From a virus, in IMG/VR virus record IMGVR_UViG_3300043015_000268, positions 1-35,619 of that record: DNA of 35,619 bases. One strand, 5' to 3'. Every line of letters starts with the position of its first letter. Within the stretch, counting starts at the first letter, position 1. Under the pieces are notes generated by a model, which saw only the letters and a program-made list of their open reading frames with translations, did not search any database and had not been told where the DNA came from. Positions 22,563-32,770 of this stretch are shown one piece after another. A program made the translations under genes and the position numbers.

Positions 22563-23042
22563 ATGGACCCAATTACATTAGCCGCTGCTTCGGCTGGATT
22601 TAACTTATTAGGTAGTATCTTTGAGGTAAACGCTCAGAACCAAGCCGCGTTAAATAATGCAGCGATGGCGAGACAAGCCGCCGCATATAAATACGATCAA
22701 GAGATGGAAGGTTATGTTGAATATAACCGTCAACTTCTGATGCAAGCTATGGACCGAGCGTTAACTGCACGTTCAAACACTGATCTAGCAATGGTTAGCA
22801 TGTTTGAAACAGGTGGTGGCGGTCAAGTAATGTCAGATATGATTGCAGAGCGGAGATCAGTCGAAGCCCGTAATCTGTATCGTGATCGTTTAGAGCGTAA
22901 TAGCCTCAAAATTCAAACAAGACGCAATCTTCAAGGTTACGAAGACGAAGCCAAGGGGCGTATTGCACAAGTCCCAACAACCTCGCTCAACATGGGACAC
23001 ATTGCGTCTGCTGCGACAGCGGGTCTTCCGTACTTAGCATAA
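22563..23042 (+). CDS. Internal virion protein B, T7 gp14-like
   Basis: 159 residues (T7 gp14: 196). It starts DPITLAAASAGFNLLGSIFE, a hydrophobic, membrane-active stretch, followed by long Ala/Gln/Arg-rich helices (ALNNAAMARQAAAYKYDQEM). In T7, gp14 forms a pore in the outer membrane during genome ejection. Position and composition match. Confidence 0.85.
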   Translation: MDPITLAAASAGFNLLGSIFEVNAQNQAALNNAAMARQAAAYKYDQEMEGYVEYNRQLLMQAMDRALTARSNTDLAMVSMFETGGGGQVMSDMIAERRSVEARNLYRDRLERNSLKIQTRRNLQGYEDEAKGRIAQVPTTSLNMGHIASAATAGLPYLA

Positions 23043-23051
23043 GGTATCGAC

Positions 23052-25202
23052 ATGGCACCAAGAATTACTCCAGACACTCCTCAACGGGGAGCGTCACAAA
23101 ATCTATTGCGTGTCATCGACAACTATTATCGCCCAGCGCGGGACCGTGTCGGTGAGGCAGCAATGTCTAGGGGCTTTCGCGATGTTTCTAACTTCTTTGG
23201 TAATGAAGCTGCGAAAGCGAAAAAAGAACAACTAGAACAGATACAAACAAAAGCACAACAGGACGCTATGGCGGGACTTGATCCAGACCAAGAACTGTCT
23301 GAAGTTCGTAACGGCTTTCTGTTTAGGTCAAACTCTAAAGCATATAATCAAGCCTATAACGAAACTATGGGTAAAAAGGCGGCTATTGAGTTCAAAGAAC
23401 AAGCCACATTGGAATACGAAAAGTCGGGCCTAAAGTATAACACAGACCCTAACCGTTTCCGCGAGTGGATGAACGAAAAGGTTCACGGGTTTCTCAAGAA
23501 TCCTGAACACAACAACCCGTATTTTCTCGCGGGTGCTATGCCATATGTTCAACAGGCTACGTTTAACATGTCGGCGGCGCACACAGGTAACATCTCGCGT
23601 CAGATGGAAGCTAACCACTTATCGGCTATTCAGAAACAAGCTGATGACATTGCTATGAGCATTGCCACAGGTGAAATGTCTATAGAAGACGGTTTAGGCG
23701 CGTTGACTAAATTGAATGGTCAAGCATATGGCACAGGTTTCAGTGGTCCTAAATCCCGTGCAGCCTTGCTAACATCTTTCCTCACTGTCGCTGACGCTAC
23801 AGACAACATGGAAATGATCGATGCTCTGCTTGAGGCTCAGAAAAGCGGTGATCTTAAACTTACACCGAAAGAGTGGAATGCTGTCGTAAATCAAAGCCAA
23901 GGTATTCAACGTGATATTCAGTTTAGAGCGGATCAAAAAGAACGGGCTGCTAAAGCTGCACGTGAACAAGAAGAAGCGATGGTCACAGACGTAGTAGCGG
24001 ATTTCTATAACAACCCGCAAAACGCCGCTGTTCCATTTCAAGTATTCTTGCAAACACCTGTGGGTGACTCAGGGCAAACTATGGCTGACATGATCAATGG
24101 TAGTGCGAATACGGCTGCGTTGATGACTAAAGCTAAGACAGCCTATGAGACTATCAACACGATCTACGACATACCTAAACCTGTCGAACTAGGGAACAAC
24201 TACGCGATTACTGAAGCGTTTGAGAATAGTGAAATAACTGACATGGCATCTATGATGTCGTGGTTTCAAACAGCCCAAAAAGATGGACTACAGTTCAATG
24301 ATAAAAATTGGGAACACGCTTACGGTCAGTTAGAGAAGTTCGGGGATGATGAACAACCATACAAAACCCAGACTTACAAAGACTACAAAACACCGGCTCT
24401 TAACCGTATCATTGGTGCGCTAACGCCGGATGAAAACGCTCTAAGCTTTAGCTTTGAGGGTGAATACCAAGGTGGTATGTCAGATGACATCAAGATACGT
24501 TTCCAGAGTTATCTAGACGAAGCACTTGGGGCAATCCCAGAGGCATCACAGAAAAACCCTGAGTTGATCCGTAAGGCTATCGAACTTGCTGAACAGCAAA
24601 CTATGGACTTCTACAAACAGAACGATCCAAGCCTGTTTAACAAGCAATTCGAGTCATTCACGGATGCAGTAAACAAAGGTACGGTATCTTGGACATCTAA
24701 CCCATACTTTGCTCAAGAAGCCGCACGTTTGGCTGAAGAGCAAGCGGCAGCGGTGGCTGAACAGACACTTAACATGGAAGCCGCAAGGTCATCTGAAACT
24801 GTACCGTTTGGTCGGACTGATCTGGATATTCAACGTGGTAATGCAATTTTAGACGGTAAACCAAAAGATCAAGGGTATATTGCTCCTACTATTGGCGCAA
24901 CCGAGTTAAACCAGCCTAAAATCCGAAACGCACAACCTGAATCCGGTATCGATTTGGAAAAAGTGATTAAGGGTGACGCTACAGAAATTGAAAAAGCAGT
25001 TGAAACTGTAGTGAAAGCAATACCGGCTGATGTCGATTACGGAGCAATGCTTAATGATCTTCAACAAAGATATGGTTTCGAGTTGCCAAAAACATACGGT
25101 GATGTAGCTAAACTTGCCAACGTATTAGCAGGGATTGCAGACGTTAATCCTGATGACGTTGAACAGCTATTGCAAGCCGCTATGGAAAGCATGAGACAAT
25201 AA
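23052..25202 (+). CDS. Internal virion protein C, T7 gp15-like
   Basis: 716 residues (T7 gp15: 747). Mostly long amphipathic helices; the N-terminal part contains SRGFRDVSNFFGNEAAKAKK and DPDQELSEVRNGFLFRSNSK, a pattern seen in related gp15 proteins. AAGGTATCG precedes ATG 23052. In T7, gp15 with gp16 builds the periplasmic tunnel and ejection motor. Assignment rests on size, position and helical composition. Confidence 0.85.
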   Translation: MAPRITPDTPQRGASQNLLRVIDNYYRPARDRVGEAAMSRGFRDVSNFFGNEAAKAKKEQLEQIQTKAQQDAMAGLDPDQELSEVRNGFLFRSNSKAYNQAYNETMGKKAAIEFKEQATLEYEKSGLKYNTDPNRFREWMNEKVHGFLKNPEHNNPYFLAGAMPYVQQATFNMSAAHTGNISRQMEANHLSAIQKQADDIAMSIATGEMSIEDGLGALTKLNGQAYGTGFSGPKSRAALLTSFLTVADATDNMEMIDALLEAQKSGDLKLTPKEWNAVVNQSQGIQRDIQFRADQKERAAKAAREQEEAMVTDVVADFYNNPQNAAVPFQVFLQTPVGDSGQTMADMINGSANTAALMTKAKTAYETINTIYDIPKPVELGNNYAITEAFENSEITDMASMMSWFQTAQKDGLQFNDKNWEHAYGQLEKFGDDEQPYKTQTYKDYKTPALNRIIGALTPDENALSFSFEGEYQGGMSDDIKIRFQSYLDEALGAIPEASQKNPELIRKAIELAEQQTMDFYKQNDPSLFNKQFESFTDAVNKGTVSWTSNPYFAQEAARLAEEQAAAVAEQTLNMEAARSSETVPFGRTDLDIQRGNAILDGKPKDQGYIAPTIGATELNQPKIRNAQPESGIDLEKVIKGDATEIEKAVETVVKAIPADVDYGAMLNDLQQRYGFELPKTYGDVAKLANVLAGIADVNPDDVEQLLQAAMESMRQ

Positions 25203-25210
25203 GGAAAATC

Positions 25211-28200
25211 ATGGACAATAACCAAGGACAACCCTCTCAAGAGGTGTTGGATCGCCTGTTTGAGAACAGGAATGATCCTAATGTTCTGGCAGCATTTAAT
25301 CAACGCTTCGGCGCAAATGCCGCTGAGAACTATTTGAATGACACGGCGAGTGCAACTCTAGAGAACGAAGCCTTGGTTATTCCACAGGCTGACATAACGT
25401 ACCTCAAGGAAAACTCAGATAACCAAGCGGCTATCATGGCGTTTGATAAGATGCACGGTGCCGGTCAAGCACAAGCAATTCTAACACCCACACAACAAAC
25501 TCAGACTGAGGAAAGACCAAGCTACGGTGCAGATATCTTACAAGGTATCGCCGCCGGTGCTGAAGACATTGTCACAGGTACAATTAAGTTCGGTAGTTGG
25601 GTAGGCGATAGTCTATTCGGTGTACAACCTCGCGTAGTCTGGGGTGATGGTCAGGGACTTCGTATCATATCAGGTGAAGAGTTCTTAAAGCTACAAGAGC
25701 AAGGTATGACAAACCCAGAGGGGTTCGATTACATCGCTGATGCAGAAACTATGGTAGGCGGGTTTGCCCAAGGGGTAACCACGTTTGCCGTACCTTACTT
25801 CGGTATGTTTGGTAAGATCGCTAAGTCTGGCAAGGTATTCCAAGGTATCATGGCGGGTGCCGTGATCGATGGTACAATTATCAACCCAGATGATCCAAAC
25901 CTTACAGCAACCTTAGAGGCACTTGGGGCAGACACAGGTATCGTTGGGGAACTCCTAGCGACAGACCCAGATGATCCTGAGTGGATGAACCGTGCGAAGA
26001 ACATGGCTGAAGGTGGTGTCTTAGGTCTAGCACTAGAAAGTGTTTTCTATGGATTAAAAGCGGCGAAAGCGAAGAAAGCTGGAAACCTAGAGGAAGCCCA
26101 AGAGTACCTAGACCAAGCCAAGGCAGTTTCTCAGTCAATCGATCAGGAAATCGACAGTGTAGCACAGGCTGCTACTAAGGACGCTGAGACAACCATTGAG
26201 ATGACCAAGCGTTTATTTCCTGAAGAGGAAGTCGATGGTCAGATGACGCTCGATTTGGAAGGAACTGTGCCACAAAGTAAGGAAGCTATCGAAAAAGCTG
26301 TCAAAGTCCCATATCGCCTTACTTCTGAGCAAATTGAAAACATCCGCATGATGACCAAGATTGGTGATCTAGACCCACAGGATGCAGCACAAGCTGTCAA
26401 GCTATCTTTCCGCTCAGTGGACACCATGAATGACTATGACGATGTTCTATCACAGATGTCGGCAGTTAAGCATGTCATGGAGAAAGAGTTCCTAGAGATG
26501 CGTGGTGGTGACGTACAGCGTTGGTCTACTGTGAAAGCACAGACGACACGCCGAGTGCGCCACATGGCTGATATGCTAGGTAAAGACCCAGAGGCATTCC
26601 TAGAGGAAATGACAGGTGGGTTCAAAGATGTACCTTATCACAAACTAGCCGCCGAAGTCGCTGCTAAAGACCGTATGCTTCTAGCTATGGAACTAGAGAT
26701 CAAAGAACTTGGTCAGATGATCGATAGCGGTAAGGTGACAGGTAACTACCAGAGCATGGAAGAGGTCATTATGGCCTTTAACGCTCGACGCGAAGTGGCT
26801 GCAAACGTGCTGATGTCAGTAGACGCTGCACGGGCTAACGTAGGTCGCGCATTGAACGCCATGAAGATGTCACGAACAGCCGATAAGAAGCTACGTGAGA
26901 TGATCAAGAACGCTGCGTCTAATTCAGATGCACGGGCGGTGGCGAAAGCTGTGGTAAACTCAGATCAACCTCTGAAAACCTCGCTACGTCTTGGCAAGTC
27001 CTTGCAGAAAACGATGGACATGGTGAACCACTTCCGCATCAACGCTTTGTTGTCAGGTATTGGTACACAACAGGTCAACTTGATCGGTACAGCGGTTAAC
27101 TCTGTGATGATCCCCATGCAGCAAATCTTGGGTGGTCAGGTTAAACACGGGGTACGCACACTCGCATATCAATTATCATCCTCTCTAGAGGCACTACAGA
27201 TGGCGGGTAAGGCGTTCATGGACGACACATCGATCCTTGACGTTCTATCGACTAAATTCGACATGACCGATGATATCGCCAAAGGCCGCAAGGGTCTTGG
27301 AATGAAGGTTATCTCTTCACCGTCACGTTTCTTGCTTGCTATGGACGAGTTCTTCAAACAGGCGACATATCGTGGTCGTATATCGGCTGATGCGGCGATG
27401 GAAGCTGACAACGCTGGACTAAAAGGTGCAGAACGTGCAGAGTTCATGCGTAAGTACATCTTAGACAGCTTCGGCAAGAACGGTGAGGCTATACGTGCGG
27501 ATGCATTGCTACAGTCACAACGTAGTTCATTTACTGAATCACTAGAAGCAGGTTCTATAGGACAGAAATTTCAGTCTCTAGGTCGTGGTGAGGGTGTCGG
27601 CTCAGCTATGTTCCGGTTTGTCGTTCCGTTTGTTCGCACTCCGATCAACATTCTAAGCCAATCTTTCCAAAACATGCCGGTGTTACAGTTTGCATCTAAG
27701 CGTTTTAGAGATGATCTATACAGTGGTGACCCAATTCGCGCGGCTCAAGCCCGTGGTAAAATATACACAGGGTTTGCCTTACTTGGATTAGGTTATTTCC
27801 TCGCAGGGCGTGGAGACTTCACAGGTTCTGGCCCTACAGACCCACGTATCCGCGCAGAGTGGTTAAAGAACAACCAACCTTACTCTATTAAAATTAGTAG
27901 AGATGATGGTTCGTTCTATTGGATGTCATATCAACGACTAGAGCCACTAGCTAACGTTCTTTCTATTCTTGCAGATGCTAACGAGGTCATACGTGATCCA
28001 TACAATGAACGTGAGACATCAAAACAGAACGTAGTAGCGGCGTTGGCGTTAGCCATAGCTGAAAACACAGTGAACAAGACGTTTACTAAAGGTCTAGCTG
28101 ACACCTTTGCTCTAATGATGGGTGATCCGATTAAGTCTGAACGTGCATTGTATAGCATTGCCGGTTCGTTTGTTCCTAACATCTTGAACCAAACTAATGG

Positions 28201-28846
28201 TGACGAGGCATTCCGCGAGGTGCGTAGCACTTTAGACGCATTGCAGTCACGCACAGGGCTTTACGAAGGTGTCGATCCAAAGCGTAACGTTCTTGGTGAA
28301 ATCATTGAACGCCCTACGCCGAAGTACGACCCAATGGGGTTGTCCAATATCGGTAACTACAGGGAAAACGACATGGTTCTAGGTGAACTAAGCCGTGTCT
28401 CAATGATGGATCGTTCAGCGTTCTCTCAATTTGGTTCATCGATCTTCATGAATGGTAAGAATGAAAACCTAAAAGACATGCCATATCAAGGCGGTCCTCA
28501 ATCGATTTACGATAAGGTTTTAGAACAAACATCAACAACCAAAATTGATGGATTAACACTCAGAGAAAAACTTGCGGAAATCATTACATCTGATGATTAC
28601 AAGAGAGCGATTGATGGTGCGCAAGGGCTAGGCTCTAAAGGTACTAAAGGTCAGATTATAAGCACGGTTATTAAAGCTTACCGCGATAAAGCTAAGTATG
28701 AAATTCCAGAATACATGGAAGTTCTAAAGCGTAGCGAAGAAAGCAAAGTTGAAACAATAAAATCTCAACTGATTGAACAAAGACCTAATATTTCTCAACA
28801 AAGTTTAGAACGCTTCAAACGCTTTAACGAAGTATTCACAGAATAA
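25211..28846 (+). CDS. Internal virion protein D, T7 gp16-like, without transglycosylase domain
   Basis: 1211 residues (T7 gp16: 1318). The N-terminus has two tandem related motifs (LFENRNDPNVLAAFNQRFGA at about 11-30 and LKENSDNQAAIMAFDKMHGA at about 60-79). Two Gly/Ala-rich hydrophobic helices lie at about 100-130 and 185-220. I do not see the catalytic pattern of the lytic transglycosylase that begins T7 gp16. The C-terminal half includes MVNHFRINALLSGIGTQQVN and FRFVVPFVRTPINILSQSFQ, typical of gp16-like ejection proteins. AAGGAAAA precedes ATG 25211. Confidence 0.88.
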   Translation: MDNNQGQPSQEVLDRLFENRNDPNVLAAFNQRFGANAAENYLNDTASATLENEALVIPQADITYLKENSDNQAAIMAFDKMHGAGQAQAILTPTQQTQTEERPSYGADILQGIAAGAEDIVTGTIKFGSWVGDSLFGVQPRVVWGDGQGLRIISGEEFLKLQEQGMTNPEGFDYIADAETMVGGFAQGVTTFAVPYFGMFGKIAKSGKVFQGIMAGAVIDGTIINPDDPNLTATLEALGADTGIVGELLATDPDDPEWMNRAKNMAEGGVLGLALESVFYGLKAAKAKKAGNLEEAQEYLDQAKAVSQSIDQEIDSVAQAATKDAETTIEMTKRLFPEEEVDGQMTLDLEGTVPQSKEAIEKAVKVPYRLTSEQIENIRMMTKIGDLDPQDAAQAVKLSFRSVDTMNDYDDVLSQMSAVKHVMEKEFLEMRGGDVQRWSTVKAQTTRRVRHMADMLGKDPEAFLEEMTGGFKDVPYHKLAAEVAAKDRMLLAMELEIKELGQMIDSGKVTGNYQSMEEVIMAFNARREVAANVLMSVDAARANVGRALNAMKMSRTADKKLREMIKNAASNSDARAVAKAVVNSDQPLKTSLRLGKSLQKTMDMVNHFRINALLSGIGTQQVNLIGTAVNSVMIPMQQILGGQVKHGVRTLAYQLSSSLEALQMAGKAFMDDTSILDVLSTKFDMTDDIAKGRKGLGMKVISSPSRFLLAMDEFFKQATYRGRISADAAMEADNAGLKGAERAEFMRKYILDSFGKNGEAIRADALLQSQRSSFTESLEAGSIGQKFQSLGRGEGVGSAMFRFVVPFVRTPINILSQSFQNMPVLQFASKRFRDDLYSGDPIRAAQARGKIYTGFALLGLGYFLAGRGDFTGSGPTDPRIRAEWLKNNQPYSIKISRDDGSFYWMSYQRLEPLANVLSILADANEVIRDPYNERETSKQNVVAALALAIAENTVNKTFTKGLADTFALMMGDPIKSERALYSIAGSFVPNILNQTNGDEAFREVRSTLDALQSRTGLYEGVDPKRNVLGEIIERPTPKYDPMGLSNIGNYRENDMVLGELSRVSMMDRSAFSQFGSSIFMNGKNENLKDMPYQGGPQSIYDKVLEQTSTTKIDGLTLREKLAEIITSDDYKRAIDGAQGLGSKGTKGQIISTVIKAYRDKAKYEIPEYMEVLKRSEESKVETIKSQLIEQRPNISQQSLERFKRFNEVFTE

Positions 28847-28858
28847 CAGGAAAGTTAA

Positions 28859-31516
28859 ATGGCAAAGTTTGCTATATCAGCCTATATCGCAGATGGTTCT
28901 ACGACAGACTATTTAATAACGTGGAACTATCTAGACTCAGATCACATTGCTGTCTATGTCGATGGTACATCAGACACTGATCCAAATTCCACACATATTT
29001 TCAATCTAATTAACAGTACGACAGTTCGGATAACGGATGAACTAGGTAACGCAATAGCGTCAGGTGCAGAACTTGAAATTCGACGCGAAACACCAATTCA
29101 AAACCGTGCTGTCACCTTTGCGGATGGTTCCGCTCTTCTCGCAGAGGACTTAAACAAAAACTCTGACTACTTGCTATATTCAATGCAGGAAGTTTTGGAC
29201 ACAGTAGAAAGCGCGGCGGGGGATGCTGCACTTCAAGCGCAAACTGACGCGGAAGCTAACCGCGACGAAACGTTAGTGTTGAAAAACACAACGGCAGGTT
29301 ATCTTGCTACTGTTCAAGCAGACGCGGCAGATGCTGATGCGCACCGTATAGCAGCGGCGGCAAGCGAAGCGGCTGCGGCAGCAAGTGAGACAGCAGCGGC
29401 GGCCTCAGAAACAGCAGCAGCAGCTAGTGAAACAGCGGCGGCGGCAAGTGAGGCTGCGGCGGCAGCGTCTGAAACAGCGGCTCAGACAGCCGAAACAGGT
29501 GCCATTGCTGCACAAACAGGTGTGTCTGCCGCACAGACAGCTTCTGAAAACGCAAGGGACGCAGCACAACTAGCACAGACAGGTGCAGAAACGGCTGAGA
29601 CTAATGCGGCGGCTTCAGAAACAGCGGCAGCTACCTCTGAAACCAACGCAGCAACTTCTGCAACTAACGCCGCGACCTCAGAGACAAATTCTGCCAATTC
29701 AGCGGCTGCATCGTTAGCGAGTCAAAACGCAGCGGCGACTTCTGCAACTAACGCCGCTACATCTGAATCTAACGCAGCGGCGAGTGCTTCGGCAGCGTCT
29801 ACGTCTGAGACAAATGCGGCAGCTAGTGAAACTGCGGCAGCGGCTAGTCAGGTCGCAGCGGCAACATCCGCTAGTAACGCAGCTACATCTGAGACTAACG
29901 CAGCGACAAGTGAAACTGCGGCAGCCTCAAGTGAAACAGCGGCAGAAGCTGCATGGGAAAGTTTAGATCAAAGATATCTTGGTGCAAAAAGTACAGCACC
30001 TACTGTAGATAATAGCGGCAACGCAATTATAAACGGTGCATTGTACTGGAACACCTCTGACAGCACCATGTACGTGTATAACAACGGTTGGGGTGTAACG
30101 CAGTCTGGTCTTGCCGCTGTAGCTACTTCTGGGGATTACAATGACTTGGTCAATGTCCCACCGGCTACCGCAAGCAGTCTTGTACAATACGCATCAGACC
30201 CAGCATCAGCTTCAGAAGGTGATGTCTATTACAATACCACAAGTGACAGCATTCTGTTCTACAACGGAAATTCTTGGGTAGATATTTCGAACACCGCGCC
30301 TACTTCTACAGGCGGTACTGTTGTTCTAACATCACAAAATAGTAGTACGAGTTTTTCATATGATCTAGCTACTGACTTTTCAGATAATGAGGATGCAGCC
30401 ACTGATCTTACCTTCACTGGAGGTAATCTACCTTCTGGTATTAGTTTACCATCGTCCGGCGCAACCGTGATGAGTGGTACATTACCCACAGTAACGCAAG
30501 ACACCACATATACCTTTAGCGTTACAGCGACTGATACAGGTGGCGCACAAGCCACACAGAATTACTCTATAACTGTTCTTGCAATTACGTCTGGCGAACA
30601 GGTTTATACTTCAGCGGGAACGTATACGTGGGTGGCACCGGCAGGTGTAAACAGTGTAAACGTGGTTGCTGTAGGCGGCGGCGGGGGCGGTGGCCTCTAT
30701 TTCGGATGGGGCGGCGGGGGCGGTGGCCTTGGCTGGAAAAACAACATCCCTGTGACATCCGGTAACTCTTACACAGTAGTTGTAGGTGCTGGTGGTGTAA
30801 GTTTAAATTCGACAATAACAGGTAGTGACGGTGATTATTCTGCGGGTTCTGCATCTAGCGGTAATGGTGGCGACAGTTATTTTATAAGTGGCAGCACTGT
30901 TGCTGGTCTTGGCGGCACTCACGGTGCTGGTCACAACGTAAACTCTGGTCCAACCAGTAGAGCGTGGGGTGGTAACTACGTTGGTGACGGTGGTGGATCA
31001 GGTGGTCATGGTTGGGGGCCATACAACACCAGTTATGGTGTGAACTACCTTTCATCTGGTGGTGGCGGTGCCGGCGGTTATACAGGAAACGGTGGTAACG
31101 GTGCAGGTTCTGACGGTGCATACAACGACACTTTCACTGATGCAACAAATGGCTCTGGTGGAGGCGGGGGCGGCGGCTCGTCCCGTTTGGTTGATACCAA
31201 TACTAACTCTTATGGCGGTGCTGGTGGCGGCGGTGTAGGCTTATACGGTCTAGGAACCAGCGGTGCTGTGGGTACGTTTAACAGTACAACAAGTCAATCT
31301 ACACTAGTTTCAGGCACTGGAGGCCAAGGCGGTTCTGGTGGTTCTAACGGTGGTGACTCTACAGTAGCACAGACAGGCGGCCCAGGTGGTGCCTATGGTG
31401 GTGGTGGTGGTTCAGGCCACGGTACTGCCGCAACATCCTATGGCGGTGTTGGTGGTTCAGGTGCTGTAAGAATTATGTGGGGCACTGGTAGATCGTTCCC
31501 TAACAACGCAACGTAA
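28859..31516 (+). CDS. Tail fibre with T7 gp17-type N-terminus, Ala-rich shaft and Gly-rich tip
   Basis: 885 residues. Residues 1-115 match the T7 fibre attachment domain (DGSTTDYLITWNYLDSDHI, RRETPIQNRAVTFADGSALL, LNKNSDYLLYSMQE). Residues about 160-365 are Ala/Ser/Thr/Glu repeats (ASETAAAASETAAAASE), forming a trimeric coiled-coil or helical shaft. Two short related repeats follow (GALYWNTSDSTMYVYNNGW and EGDVYYNTTSDSILFYNGNS), then an Ig/cadherin-like module (about 477-575). The tip from about 580 is very rich in glycine runs (VGGGGGGGLYFGWGGGGGG). The Gly-rich tip is the probable host receptor-binding part. Confidence 0.92.
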   Translation: MAKFAISAYIADGSTTDYLITWNYLDSDHIAVYVDGTSDTDPNSTHIFNLINSTTVRITDELGNAIASGAELEIRRETPIQNRAVTFADGSALLAEDLNKNSDYLLYSMQEVLDTVESAAGDAALQAQTDAEANRDETLVLKNTTAGYLATVQADAADADAHRIAAAASEAAAAASETAAAASETAAAASETAAAASEAAAAASETAAQTAETGAIAAQTGVSAAQTASENARDAAQLAQTGAETAETNAAASETAAATSETNAATSATNAATSETNSANSAAASLASQNAAATSATNAATSESNAAASASAASTSETNAAASETAAAASQVAAATSASNAATSETNAATSETAAASSETAAEAAWESLDQRYLGAKSTAPTVDNSGNAIINGALYWNTSDSTMYVYNNGWGVTQSGLAAVATSGDYNDLVNVPPATASSLVQYASDPASASEGDVYYNTTSDSILFYNGNSWVDISNTAPTSTGGTVVLTSQNSSTSFSYDLATDFSDNEDAATDLTFTGGNLPSGISLPSSGATVMSGTLPTVTQDTTYTFSVTATDTGGAQATQNYSITVLAITSGEQVYTSAGTYTWVAPAGVNSVNVVAVGGGGGGGLYFGWGGGGGGLGWKNNIPVTSGNSYTVVVGAGGVSLNSTITGSDGDYSAGSASSGNGGDSYFISGSTVAGLGGTHGAGHNVNSGPTSRAWGGNYVGDGGGSGGHGWGPYNTSYGVNYLSSGGGGAGGYTGNGGNGAGSDGAYNDTFTDATNGSGGGGGGGSSRLVDTNTNSYGGAGGGGVGLYGLGTSGAVGTFNSTTSQSTLVSGTGGQGGSGGSNGGDSTVAQTGGPGGAYGGGGGSGHGTAATSYGGVGGSGAVRIMWGTGRSFPNNAT
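29340..29960 (+). repeat. Imperfect tandem repeat encoding the Ala/Ser shaft of the fibre
   Basis: Degenerate copies of a 21-nt unit encode ASETAAA or TSETNAA heptads, varying mainly at third positions (GCAGCGGCG, GCTGCGGCA and so on). Such repeats are prone to recombination and can change shaft length between related phages. Confidence 0.8.
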
Positions 31517-31526
31517 GGACTATTAA

Positions 31527-32042
31527 ATGCAGTACATAATTAAAACAGTAGACGGTAGTCCGTCAGGTAATCCTATTTCTGTTGCCAACGCTATAGAGAG
31601 CGGTATTTTAAATATAGACGCATCTGTTAAACATATTAACAGCAATTTACTGGCTGATAGCGGGTATTGTTTATATGTAAAAACTACGCCGCCTCTTCCC
31701 AAAAATCTACTAGAAGAATATCAAGAAGTAGACCCAGTTTTTGTAGAAGAAGATTTAACATACATCCAAACATTTGAATTGGTAGATCGTGTGTTCTCTT
31801 CAGACGAAGAAAGACAGAAAGCTTTAGATTACGTTCTAGAAAGTAAGAAAAAAGAAATAAGAGAAAAGCGGAATGAATTGCTCAATAGATGTGATTTCAC
31901 TCAAATAACTGATGCGCCTTGTGACAAGTCTGCGTGGTCAGTTTATCGACAACAGCTACGGGATATCACAGATCAAACGAGTTTCGCCAATGGAGAGGTC
32001 GAATGGCCTGAACCACCTTTCGCACTTGAAAAAGGTGTATGA
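31527..32042 (+). CDS. Tail fibre assembly chaperone-like protein (Phage_tail_APC type)
   Basis: 171 residues directly after the fibre gene. The C-terminal block RNELLNRCDFTQITDAPCDK, then SAWSVYRQQLRDITDQTSF and VEWPEPP, matches the phage tail assembly chaperone domain (PF16778 type). Such proteins assist folding or trimerisation of the adjacent fibre. AAGGAC precedes ATG 31527. Confidence 0.8.
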   Translation: MQYIIKTVDGSPSGNPISVANAIESGILNIDASVKHINSNLLADSGYCLYVKTTPPLPKNLLEEYQEVDPVFVEEDLTYIQTFELVDRVFSSDEERQKALDYVLESKKKEIREKRNELLNRCDFTQITDAPCDKSAWSVYRQQLRDITDQTSFANGEVEWPEPPFALEKGV

Positions 32043-32045
32043 TAA

Positions 32046-32318
32046 ATGTCAACGCAAGAGAGTTGGCACTTATCCAAAAGTGTACCCATAACTCTCATCT
32101 TTGGCCTGATTACCCAAGGTGCTGCGATAGTGTGGACGGTATCAATGATGCTTGGAGACATTGATCGCAACACCACCAACATCAAAGAGATGGAACAACG
32201 AGTGAACCGTATTGAAGACATGGTTCATGAGCAAGCTGTCTCTATGGCTCGTATAGATGAGAATATAAAAGCAATACGTGCGGCTGTCGAAAAGATGGCC
32301 TCGCGTAACCGAGAGTAA
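32046..32318 (+). CDS. Membrane protein with coiled coil, holin candidate
   Basis: 90 residues. One hydrophobic segment at about 14-36 (VPITLIFGLITQGAAIVWTV) is followed by a long heptad-patterned helix (IKEMEQRVNRIEDMVHEQAV). This layout occurs in phage proteins near lysis genes, variously called holins or accessory membrane proteins. The stop overlaps the next start by one base. Confidence 0.55.
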   Translation: MSTQESWHLSKSVPITLIFGLITQGAAIVWTVSMMLGDIDRNTTNIKEMEQRVNRIEDMVHEQAVSMARIDENIKAIRAAVEKMASRNRE

Positions 32319-32767
32319 TGCTTGCGGAACTCGCAGCTTGCAACGCGGCATTCCAGACCATAAAAACTTTTGTACAGAACGGGAAATCACTAAGTCAGTG
32401 CGCCCAGCAAATAGCTACAATCGTTACAAATAAAGAAGTCTTGCAAGATAAGGTCAAAAAGAAACAGACCGGCTTTATGGCTTCATTGAAACCCCAAACG
32501 GCTAATGATTTAGAGGAGTTCTTGGCACTTGAACAGATCAAGGAACATGAACACAATCTAAAACAACTGATGATATATCAGGGCCGTGCGGGGCTGTGGT
32601 CGGATTTTATCGCGTATCAAGCCGAAGCCCGTAAACGCCGAAAGCAAGAAAGGTTAGAAGCTGAGAAAGCCCGTGAAGAGTTGATCGAAGGATTGGCTAT
32701 TGCGGGGTCCATTATTCTAGGCTTCGCCGGCGCAGCTTTCATACTTTATTTAATATTTATCAGGTAA
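32318..32767 (+). CDS. Helical protein with C-terminal membrane segment
   Basis: 149 residues. Residues 1-118 are charged and helical (LAACNAAFQTIKTFVQNGKS at the start, QAEARKRRKQERLEAEKARE near the end). The C-terminus is one membrane segment (LAIAGSIILGFAGAAFILYL). The family is not known to me with certainty; similar proteins occur before the endolysin in marine T7-like phages. It is either an internal-core-like or a holin-like protein. Confidence 0.5.
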   Translation: MLAELAACNAAFQTIKTFVQNGKSLSQCAQQIATIVTNKEVLQDKVKKKQTGFMASLKPQTANDLEEFLALEQIKEHEHNLKQLMIYQGRAGLWSDFIAYQAEARKRRKQERLEAEKAREELIEGLAIAGSIILGFAGAAFILYLIFIR

Positions 32768-32770
32768 CAA

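Noticed and set aside
29385-29966. Arg/Gln-rich ORFs overlapping the tail fibre shaft on the + strand
   Set aside because: They are out-of-frame readings of the Ala/Ser repeat and have no independent support.
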